Below are positions 8,959 through 16,482 of a DNA stretch of 43,421 nucleotides, one piece after another. This DNA comes from Lysobacteraceae bacterium (GTDB lineage: Bacteria > Pseudomonadota > Gammaproteobacteria > Xanthomonadales > BQJN01). The stretch spans positions 1 to 43,421 of the forward strand of contig BQJN01000033.1 of NCBI GenBank assembly GCA_021604725.1. Direction: 5' to 3'. The notes below the pieces were generated by a model. That model was not told where the DNA came from. It worked only from the letters and a program-made list of their open reading frames with translations, and did not search any database. Within the stretch, counting starts at the first letter, position 1, and every line of letters starts with the position of its first letter. Position numbers and translations under genes: made by a program.

Positions 8959-9245
8959 TTAGCCTAACTCTGCTACTGACATCGACAATCACCGTAGCGA
9001 CTGCGGCTGATTCGGGCCCAAGGACGCCACAAACCGTCTACGAACTACGCAGACAGACGACAGGGTTGTTGGCCAGCGAAGTTTCGTCGCCCGACTATCG
9101 TCTGGCTGCAACGGTTGGTCAGGCGTTCGCAGACCTGGCTGGCAGCAGTGGCGACGCCAAGCTAAACAGCGGCTTTTGGGCTGGTTCCAGAAACCCTTCT
9201 GACACGATTTTCAAAGACAACTTTGATGGAGGCGTAGCGCAATGA
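8955..9245 (+). CDS. Small secreted protein with GFW-type motif and FKDNFD tail
   Basis: ATG at 8955 is chosen because it overlaps the previous stop (ATGA) and begins directly with a signal peptide (MISLTLLLTSTITVATAA). An upstream in-frame ATG at 8940 only adds five residues. The 96-residue product contains YRLAATVGQAF followed by LNSGFWAGS, a pattern seen in short exported proteins and fibre-operon proteins (GQ...GFW). It ends with DTIFKDNFDG, resembling the IFxxGFE-type tails of many exported Lysobacterales proteins. Its own stop overlaps the next start (ATGA, 9242-9245). Function unknown; likely assembled or exported with its neighbours. Confidence 0.7.
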   Translation: MISLTLLLTSTITVATAADSGPRTPQTVYELRRQTTGLLASEVSSPDYRLAATVGQAFADLAGSSGDAKLNSGFWAGSRNPSDTIFKDNFDGGVAQ

Positions 9246-10888
9246 CACGATATCTGTTCGCAATTACTTTTTTCGTCGCCACCCTCAATGGCCACGCTCA
9301 GGTACGTGGCTTCGCTGGCGACCCCTTCGTGTATCAAGGCGAATTGCTGGTCTCCGGCATTCCCGCTCAAGGGACCTATGACTTCCTTTTCATTCTGTAC
9401 GACGACAATGTCACCATCGACATGGTGGCGATTGACGATGTCCCGGTCAATGACGGTGTCTTCACCATTGAGCTCGAGTTCGACAACGGCTATTTCCGCA
9501 ATATCGATGATCCTGAAATGGCAGTTGAAGTGTTTGATGACGATGCCAGCGCCTATGTCACAATCGCCCCGAAACAGGATTTGCTGCCAACACCCATCGC
9601 CCATTACGCATTGGCCGTTCCCGATGCCTCGATCGACTCCGACAAGATCGTCAATGGCTCAGTTCAAGCGCATGATGTCAATTCCGCCTCGATACAGGAA
9701 CGCGTCAGCGATGCCTGTACCACAGGCTTTGCGATTCGCAGCATCGCTGCAGATGGCTCGGTTGTTTGTGAATCCGTTACGGCAAGCAGTGATGATGCAT
9801 GGTTGCTCGATGGCAATGCCGGCACCACTGCCTCGGACTTTCTTGGCACAACCGACAACCAGCCGCTGGAGTTAAGAACCAATGACCAGCGCGCCTTGCG
9901 GCTTGAGTGGGGCTTCTCATCATCCGGTGCACCCAACCTGATCGGTGGCGTGAGCACCAATAGCATCCCAGCCTCATCCGAAGGCTCTGTAATCGCCGGT
10001 GGCGGTGCGCTGGCCGCCCCCAATACCATCTCTGGCAGCGGTAGCGCAATTGGCGGCGGCGTTGATAACCAGATAAACGGCTCATGGAGCGCCATCCCCG
10101 GCGGCCGCGCCAACCGCGTCAACGGCAACGATGCCATCGCCATGGGGCGTAGCGCGCAAGCCAACCACAACAACACCTTCGTCTGGAGCAGCGGCGGCAC
10201 CTTCGCTTCCACAGCTGATGATCAGTTTCTATTGAACCCGGATGGCGGCGTCGGCATTGGCGTTAACAACCCCAGCGACTACCTGCATGTCAGTGCACCG
10301 GGCGGAAGCGATGCTTTGCGTGTGCAGATTGGCGGCACCACCCGATTGCGTGTGCACGACAACGGCGGCGTTTCCATCGGCGCGAATGTTGGGCCACCCG
10401 CGGCCGGCCTGGTGGTCAGCGGCGATATTCGCTACCGCGACCCGCGAACCCGCTGGGTCACCGTGTCACCTACAGCCTTTCGCCCGAGCGAATCGGGCCG
10501 TCAGTTCGAAATAACCGAACGTAGCCTGCGCACGATTTCCAATCTCACAGCCGGCGATCGCACGTTCTACGCGCCGGTACAACTGCCGCATGGCGCAACG
10601 GTCACCGAAATGAAGGCGACCATACATGACAACTATTCGAGTGTTTCGATGGAGATCACCTTGTTGCGAAAGCCCTACAACTCGTCGCTGTTTGGCAGTT
10701 CAATGGCCGTCATCAATACCGGCGGCCAAAGCTCAGCGGTGCGTACCATCACCGATTCGTCGATAACAGGCGCAACAATTGACAATGAAACTTATACCTA
10801 TGCGATTAAAGTTTTCACTCCTGAATTCCACTCGTTCCAGGTCTACGGCGTTCGCATCGCCTACTTGGCCAGCACATTCGAGCCGTGA
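9242..10888 (+). CDS. Secreted fibre-like protein with trimeric-adhesin-head-type repeats
   Basis: A 548-residue protein with a Sec signal (cleavage near Ala19). Residues 25-135 form an acidic beta-rich domain (FVYQGELLVSGIPAQGTYDF). The centre, about 230-310, is rich in short Gly/Ser/Asn units (SGSGSAIGGGVDNQINGSWS, IPGGRANRVNGNDAIAMGRS) that resemble the left-handed beta-roll of YadA-type heads or phage tail-fibre shafts. A small C-terminal beta domain follows (400-548). Such proteins usually trimerise. No membrane-anchor domain is seen, so this is not a classical autotransporter. It is the third gene of an operon with 4-base overlaps. An adhesive or matrix fibre is the favoured reading. 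Confidence 0.75.
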   Translation: MTRYLFAITFFVATLNGHAQVRGFAGDPFVYQGELLVSGIPAQGTYDFLFILYDDNVTIDMVAIDDVPVNDGVFTIELEFDNGYFRNIDDPEMAVEVFDDDASAYVTIAPKQDLLPTPIAHYALAVPDASIDSDKIVNGSVQAHDVNSASIQERVSDACTTGFAIRSIAADGSVVCESVTASSDDAWLLDGNAGTTASDFLGTTDNQPLELRTNDQRALRLEWGFSSSGAPNLIGGVSTNSIPASSEGSVIAGGGALAAPNTISGSGSAIGGGVDNQINGSWSAIPGGRANRVNGNDAIAMGRSAQANHNNTFVWSSGGTFASTADDQFLLNPDGGVGIGVNNPSDYLHVSAPGGSDALRVQIGGTTRLRVHDNGGVSIGANVGPPAAGLVVSGDIRYRDPRTRWVTVSPTAFRPSESGRQFEITERSLRTISNLTAGDRTFYAPVQLPHGATVTEMKATIHDNYSSVSMEITLLRKPYNSSLFGSSMAVINTGGQSSAVRTITDSSITGATIDNETYTYAIKVFTPEFHSFQVYGVRIAYLASTFEP

Positions 10889-11060
10889 TCGCAGAGCCGT
10901 CGGTGCTGGAGTCCAACTGAGGCCGGCACACCATGTCCGCTGCAGCAACCATGACCGGGTTGCCAGGCATGATTTTTGACGAACTTCGCTGTTGCGGTGG
11001 CGGTGATGGTGAACTTTCCAGGATAATGGGCGTTTGCTTTTGTCAAAGTTGCCAATATCC

Positions 11061-13655
11061 ATGAACACCGCGTACCGAAAGCCCCTGCCGGGAACCCGTC
11101 TCGACTATTACGACGCTGCGGCAGCTGTCAACGAAATTCGTGCAAACTCCTGGGAAGGCTTGCCCTACACCTCACGGGTGCTCGCGGAAAATCTGGTGCG
11201 ACGTTGCCAACCGGATCGCCTGCGTGCATCGCTTGAGCAAATCATAGAACGCAAGCGAGAACTGGACTTCCCCTGGTTTCCGGCGCGCGTGGTCTGCCAC
11301 GACATTCTCGGCCAGACCGCACTGGTTGACCTGGCCGGCCTGCGCGACGCCATCGCAGCACAAGGGGGCGACCCGGCACTGGTCAATCCGGTGGTACCGA
11401 CACAGTTGATCGTCGATCACTCGCTGGCAGTGGAACACGCCGGGTTTGAAGCCGATGCCTTCGACAAGAACCGAGCGATTGAAGACCGCCGCAACGATGA
11501 CCGTTTCCACTTCATCAACTGGACGCGAACGGCATTTGAGAATGTCGATGTTATTCCGCCCGGCAACGGCATCATGCACCAGATCAATCTGGAAAAAATG
11601 TCCCCGGTGGTGCACACCTTGAACGGCGTTGCCTTCCCGGACACTCTGGTGGGTACCGACAGCCACACACCACACGTTGATGCCCTCGGCGTTCTGGCCA
11701 TCGGCGTGGGTGGTCTGGAAGCCGAGAGCGTCATGTTGGGCCGCGCCTCCTACATGCGCCTACCGGACATTGTTGGCGTTGAACTCAAGGGGCGACGTCA
11801 GCCTGGCATTACTGCCACCGACATCGTGCTGGCGCTCACCGAATTTTTGCGTGAACAACGCGTGGTTGGAGCCTACCTTGAGTTCTTCGGCGAGGGCGTG
11901 GCTGACCTTCGTCTTGGTGACCGCGCAACGATTTCCAACATGACGCCGGAATTTGGTGCCACCGCAGCGATGTTTTACATCGATGACAACACCATTGAGT
12001 ATTTGCGCCTCACCGGTCGCGACGCGGCCCAGGTCGAGTTGGTTGAAACCTATGCCAAACAAACCGGCCTGTGGGGCGATGCCCTGGCCAAGGCCGAGTA
12101 TGAACGCGTGCTCAGCTTCGACTTGTCGGCAGTGGGTCGCAACATAGCCGGACCATCGAACCCGCATCGTCGCGTGCCTACCTCTGAACTGGTCTCACGC
12201 GGCATTAGCAGCACTTACGAACAGACGGAAGGCATCATGCCTGATGGCGCCGTCATCATTGCCGCCATCACCAGTTGCACCAACACCAGCAACCCGCGCA
12301 ACGTCGTTGCCGCCGGCCTGATGGCGCGCAATGCCAACGCTCGCGGCCTGGTGCGCAAACCCTGGGTCAAGTCATCGCTGGCTCCGGGCTCAAAGACGGT
12401 GCGTTTGTACCTGCAAGAATCCGGCCTGATGAGCGAACTCGAACAGCTAGGCTTCGGCATCGTCGGTTTTGCCTGCACCACCTGTAACGGCATGAGTGGC
12501 GCACTGGACCCGGAGATTCAGCGCGAGGTGATTGAACGTGACCTCTATTCGGTTGCGGTGTTGTCCGGCAATCGAAATTTCGATGGGCGCATCCATCCCT
12601 ATGCCAAGCAGGCCTTTCTCGCCTCACCGCCGCTGGTCGTGGCCTATGCTATCGCTGGCAGCATTCGCTTTGATATCGAAAAAGGTGTACTCGGTACGGA
12701 TAAAGACGGCAATCCAGTGCGCCTCGCCGACCTGTGGCCCAGCGACGAAGAAATCGACGCCATCGTTGCCGAACACGTCAAACCAGAGCAGTTTCGTGAA
12801 GTCTACGACCCAATGTTCGCCAACCAGGGCGGCGGCTATCGCTCCAAGAACCCGTTGTATGACTGGCGTCCACAAAGCACCTACATTCGACGCCCGCCGT
12901 ATTGGGAGGGCGCGCTGGCCAAGCCTCGCAGCATGAAGGGCATGCGTCCGCTGGCCGTGCTTGGCGACAATATCACGACAGACCACCTGTCCCCCTCCAA
13001 TGCCATCCTGGCCAGCAGCGCGGCCGGCGAGTACCTGGCCAGCATGGGTCTGCCCGAAGAGGACTTCAATTCCTACGCCACCCACCGTGGTGACCACCTG
13101 ACGGCCCAACGCGCCACCTTCGCCAATCCGCGACTGCGCAATGAAATGGTGCTCGATGAGCAAGGCAAGGTGGTTGAAGGCTCATTGGCCAGACTGGAAC
13201 CCGAAGGCAAGACCATGCGCATGTGGGAGGTCATCGAGGCCTACATGCAGCGCGAGCAGCCACTGATCATCATCGCTGGTGCCGACTACGGCCAGGGCTC
13301 GTCCCGCGACTGGGCCGCCAAAGGCGTTCGCCTGGCCGGTGTTGAAGCCATCGTTGCCGAGGGCTTCGAGCGTATTCATCGCACCAACCTGATTGGCATG
13401 GGTGTCTTGCCGCTGGAGTTCACGCCGGGTGAGACCCGCGAAACCTACTCAATCGATGGCACTGAGACCTTCGATGTCATAGGTGAGCCCACGCCCGGCG
13501 CCGCGCTGACGGTGGTCATCCATCGAGCCAACGGCGACATGGTTGAAGTGCCGGTCAAGTGCCGACTGGACACTGAGGAAGAAGTGTTGATCTATGAGGC
13601 CGGCGGCGTGTTGCAGCGTTTCGCTCAGGATTTCCTGGAGGCCCACGCTGCATGA
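11061..13655 (+). CDS. acnD: Fe/S-dependent 2-methylcitrate dehydratase AcnD
   Basis: An 864-residue member of the aconitase superfamily, full length for AcnD. It dehydrates (2S,3S)-2-methylcitrate to 2-methyl-trans-aconitate in the methylcitrate route of propionate breakdown. The N-terminus MNTAYRKPLPGT is the characteristic AcnD start and decides for ATG 11061 over an in-frame upstream TTG. The 4Fe-4S ligands are Cys406 (TSCTNTS) and Cys472/Cys475 (FACTTCNG). The C-terminal swivelling domain shows GADYGQGSSRDWAAKG. It overlaps prpF by ATGA (13652-13655), as expected for this enzyme pair. prpB and prpC do not precede it here. The upstream 172 bases hold no obvious terminator. Confidence 0.95.
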   Translation: MNTAYRKPLPGTRLDYYDAAAAVNEIRANSWEGLPYTSRVLAENLVRRCQPDRLRASLEQIIERKRELDFPWFPARVVCHDILGQTALVDLAGLRDAIAAQGGDPALVNPVVPTQLIVDHSLAVEHAGFEADAFDKNRAIEDRRNDDRFHFINWTRTAFENVDVIPPGNGIMHQINLEKMSPVVHTLNGVAFPDTLVGTDSHTPHVDALGVLAIGVGGLEAESVMLGRASYMRLPDIVGVELKGRRQPGITATDIVLALTEFLREQRVVGAYLEFFGEGVADLRLGDRATISNMTPEFGATAAMFYIDDNTIEYLRLTGRDAAQVELVETYAKQTGLWGDALAKAEYERVLSFDLSAVGRNIAGPSNPHRRVPTSELVSRGISSTYEQTEGIMPDGAVIIAAITSCTNTSNPRNVVAAGLMARNANARGLVRKPWVKSSLAPGSKTVRLYLQESGLMSELEQLGFGIVGFACTTCNGMSGALDPEIQREVIERDLYSVAVLSGNRNFDGRIHPYAKQAFLASPPLVVAYAIAGSIRFDIEKGVLGTDKDGNPVRLADLWPSDEEIDAIVAEHVKPEQFREVYDPMFANQGGGYRSKNPLYDWRPQSTYIRRPPYWEGALAKPRSMKGMRPLAVLGDNITTDHLSPSNAILASSAAGEYLASMGLPEEDFNSYATHRGDHLTAQRATFANPRLRNEMVLDEQGKVVEGSLARLEPEGKTMRMWEVIEAYMQREQPLIIIAGADYGQGSSRDWAAKGVRLAGVEAIVAEGFERIHRTNLIGMGVLPLEFTPGETRETYSIDGTETFDVIGEPTPGAALTVVIHRANGDMVEVPVKCRLDTEEEVLIYEAGGVLQRFAQDFLEAHAA

Positions 13656-14842
13656 GCGATGCCATGACTGCACCACAGATCGCGGTGCCCGCCACATACA
13701 TGCGCGGCGGAACCTCCAAGGGCGTATTTTTTCGGCTCGATGACCTGCCACCGACGGCGCGCGAACCGGGCCCCGCCCGAGACGCACTGTTGCAACGGGT
13801 CATCGGCAGTCCGGACCCGTATGCCAACCATATCGACGGTATGGGTGCGGCCACCTCAAGCACCAGCAAGACGGTCATTCTCTCCGCCAGCGACTCGCCA
13901 GATCATGACGTTGACTATCTGTTTGGTCAGGTGTCGATCGACAAGGCCTTCGTTGACTGGAGCGGCAACTGCGGAAACCTGTCTGCAGCGGTCGGGCCGG
14001 TGGCGATTCGCGGCGGCCTGGTGGCGGCTGAGCGGGTCCCCGCCGATGGCATCGCGGTAGTTCGCATCCGCCAAATGAATATCAACAAGACCATCATCGC
14101 CCACGTTCCCATGGTCAACGGCGAACCTCAGGAAACGGGCGACTTCGAACTGGATGGGGTGACCTTTCCAGCCGCGCGTATCCAGCTTGACTTTCTTGAT
14201 CCGGCCGATAGCAGCGGTGGCTCGCTATTTCCAACCGGCCAATTGGTCGACGACCTGGAGGTGCCCGGTGTCGGTACCTTCAAGGCCACCATGATAAATG
14301 CCGGCATACCCACTATTTTCCTGAACGCTGATGAGATCGGACACAGCGGAGTTGAGTTGCGACCCGACATCAATACCGATGCGGCGATCCTCGAACGGTT
14401 CGAAACCATTCGTGCCTACGGTGCTCTCCGTATGGGGCTGATCGAGCACCTTGAAGAGGCAAAAACGCGGCAACACACACCAAAGGTCGCTTTCGTCGCA
14501 CCGCCACGCGACCACGTGGTTTCCAGTGGCAAACAGGTCAAGGCGACCGATATCGATCTGCTGGCACGCGCCCTGTCCATGGGCTTGCTGCACCACGCCA
14601 TGATGGGCACTGCGGCAGTCGCTTTGGCCACAGCAGCAGCGATCCCTGGCACTTTAGTTAATCTGGCGGCCGGTGGCGGAGAGCGCTCCAGCGTGCGCTT
14701 CGGACACCCTTCTGGCGCACTGGAAGTGGGCGCCGAAGCTGAACAGGTCGGTGGCGCATGGCGCGTTAGCAAAGTGACCATGAGCCGCAGCGCGCGACGC
14801 CTGATGGACGGCAACGTCTGGGTGCCGGGTTCAGTGCTTTGA
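13652..14842 (+). CDS. prpF: 2-methylaconitate cis-trans isomerase PrpF
   Basis: A 396-residue diaminopimelate-epimerase-fold isomerase of full family length. It converts 2-methyl-trans-aconitate, the AcnD product, into the cis form used by the aconitase AcnB. The family signature PATYMRGGTSKGVFF is at about 12-26, and SGNCGNLSAAVGPVAI provides the second conserved Cys/Gly loop near residue 110. Its start is embedded in the acnD stop (ATGA) and its stop overlaps the TTG start of the YchJ-family gene, so the three genes form one translational unit. Confidence 0.95.
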   Translation: MSDAMTAPQIAVPATYMRGGTSKGVFFRLDDLPPTAREPGPARDALLQRVIGSPDPYANHIDGMGAATSSTSKTVILSASDSPDHDVDYLFGQVSIDKAFVDWSGNCGNLSAAVGPVAIRGGLVAAERVPADGIAVVRIRQMNINKTIIAHVPMVNGEPQETGDFELDGVTFPAARIQLDFLDPADSSGGSLFPTGQLVDDLEVPGVGTFKATMINAGIPTIFLNADEIGHSGVELRPDINTDAAILERFETIRAYGALRMGLIEHLEEAKTRQHTPKVAFVAPPRDHVVSSGKQVKATDIDLLARALSMGLLHHAMMGTAAVALATAAAIPGTLVNLAAGGGERSSVRFGHPSGALEVGAEAEQVGGAWRVSKVTMSRSARRLMDGNVWVPGSVL

Positions 14843-15219
14843 ATCATTGCCCTTGCGGCAGCGAAAAAGCGCCTGAGCACTGCTGCGATCCATTCATCTC
14901 GGGCCAGGCGCTGCCCGCAACTGCGGAACAACTAATGCGTTCGCGCTACAGCGCCTTCGTGCATATGGACGAGGCCTACTTGCTGGCCACGTGGCATCCT
15001 GAAACCCGTCCATCTCGAGTCAGGCTTGAGCCCGAACTTCGCTGGTTGGGCCTCAAGATAAAGAGCAAAGAACAAGGTATCGATGATGACCGTGTCGGCA
15101 CCGTCGAGTTTGTTGCCCGTTGCAAACGAGACGGCAAGGCGCGTCGCTTGCATGAAGTCAGCCGCTTCGAACGCATCGGTGGTCGCTGGTACTATCGAGA
15201 TGGCAAGCATTTGGACTGA
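14839..15219 (+). CDS. YchJ (UPF0225) family protein with SEC-C motif
   Basis: A 126-residue protein beginning at TTG 14839 inside the prpF stop (TTGA). The start is fixed by the immediate zinc-binding SEC-C motif, CPCGSEKAPEHCC at residues 4-16. The rest is the YchJ/UPF0225 NTF2-like domain, with the family marker LMRSRYSAFVHMDEAYLLAT and the C-terminal GRWYYRDGK. The SEC-C motif is otherwise found at the C-terminus of SecA, where it binds zinc and SecB or ribosomes; the cellular role of YchJ proteins is not settled. No functional link to methylcitrate metabolism is known, so the linkage may simply be operonic. Confidence 0.88.
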   Translation: MNHCPCGSEKAPEHCCDPFISGQALPATAEQLMRSRYSAFVHMDEAYLLATWHPETRPSRVRLEPELRWLGLKIKSKEQGIDDDRVGTVEFVARCKRDGKARRLHEVSRFERIGGRWYYRDGKHLD

Positions 15220-15317
15220 AGAACCCGAACTGGCAGCCAAACCAAAAGCCAAGACCTACCGATCATCCAGCACTCACTGTACCCTGGATTGGCCTACAGC
15301 TTCGGAGCGATCTACAT

Positions 15318-16361
15318 TTGCTAATCCTTGACGCCTTCATTCGATTCAGTGGCGTCGGCCTGATGGCCCTGCTGGCCATACTGACTGTTCGCGACTTGCG
15401 AACATCGGTCAGCGCACCGTACCTGACACTGGCTTGTATCAGCGTCACCGCGGTCTTTCTTGGCTTCACTCCAGACGTTCTTGACCTGCCACCCGCGGTG
15501 AAGCTTGTGGTTCGTTTTTTGGACATTCCGCACCTGGTGTTCGTCTGGCTGTTTGCCCTGTCTTTGTTTCAAGCAAACTTCCGACTAAGGCCGTTTCACT
15601 GGGTGGTCGGCGTGGTTTACTGCACGCCTATCCTGCTTGTCCGGCTCTCGCAGTTTGGTTGGCTGGAGCCATTCCCGTTCGCGCTGGTCATCATGGTGGA
15701 TTTGTTTTCCATACTTTTGATGGTGCATCTAATGTACGTCACACTGCGCGGCCGAGCAGATGATCTGAATGAAAAGCGGCGAGCCTCGCGCATCTATTTT
15801 GTGGTGGTCATTGCCTTCGTTGCCATCAGCGCTGCGCTAACCGAGGTCATCTTTGTCAATGAATGGCGCCCATACCTTGAAACGGCCAAAATACTGACCA
15901 TCTGGCCCGCCATCCTATGGACCAGTTATTGGCTGTTGAGCATGGATCTGACATCGATTTCCTTTGGCACACAGCGCAGCCGACCGCTAGACATGGGTGT
16001 TGATGCGCGTGACCAGGCACTGCGCGATAAACTTGAGCAGGAAATGACAAGCAACAAAGCCTACCTGGAACCCGGGTTGTCAATCGCCATGATCGCTCAA
16101 CGCCTGGATACCACCCCACAACTATTGCGCGCAATCATTGGCAAACAGCTGAAGTTCGATAATTTCAGTCAATTCGTCAATAGCTATCGCATTGAGGCAA
16201 TCAAGACTGCATTTGCTCAGCCCGACAATTCAACAACACCGATCCTGACCATTGCCATGGCGCATGGGTTCAATTCCTTGTCTCCGTTCAATAGAGCATT
16301 CCGATCAGTTGAAGGCATCACACCGTCTGAGTATCGGCGACTGCTGGCGGAAATGTCCTAA
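15318..16361 (+). CDS. Seven-TM AraC-family regulator (cassette 1)
   Basis: A 347-residue protein with about seven hydrophobic segments (residues 8-210) followed by a cytoplasmic AraC/HTH_18 DNA-binding domain at about 245-345 (two HTHs: LSIAMIAQRLDTTPQLLRAI and ILTIAMAHGFNSLSPFNRAF, ending GITPSEYRRL). Such membrane-bound AraC proteins probably sense an envelope or membrane ligand directly. The TTG at 15318 is chosen with GGAG ten bases upstream; the next in-frame ATG would cut into the first TM. It is followed 121 bases later by an exported hydrolase/S41 fusion, an arrangement repeated at 20734-23439. The start codon is the least certain part. Confidence 0.85.
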   Translation: MLILDAFIRFSGVGLMALLAILTVRDLRTSVSAPYLTLACISVTAVFLGFTPDVLDLPPAVKLVVRFLDIPHLVFVWLFALSLFQANFRLRPFHWVVGVVYCTPILLVRLSQFGWLEPFPFALVIMVDLFSILLMVHLMYVTLRGRADDLNEKRRASRIYFVVVIAFVAISAALTEVIFVNEWRPYLETAKILTIWPAILWTSYWLLSMDLTSISFGTQRSRPLDMGVDARDQALRDKLEQEMTSNKAYLEPGLSIAMIAQRLDTTPQLLRAIIGKQLKFDNFSQFVNSYRIEAIKTAFAQPDNSTTPILTIAMAHGFNSLSPFNRAFRSVEGITPSEYRRLLAEMS

Positions 16362-16482
16362 AAATGCGTCAAGTGATGCCTACAATCACAAATCGATCAG
16401 CTCATTTCACGAATCGACAAGACTGTTGCTGCAACAGGTCTTAGCTTGTTCACTTCGTTATTGTGATCAATCGGGTTTGCAC

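Noticed and set aside
9664..10212. Minus-strand open frame opposite the fibre-like repeat region
   Set aside because: Low-complexity product of a Gly/Ser/Asn repeat read backwards.
16252..16482. Upstream extension of the beta-lactamase/S41 gene into the AraC gene
   Set aside because: The extra 77 codons overlap the AraC C-terminus and do not resemble coding sequence; the signal peptide begins at GTG 16483.
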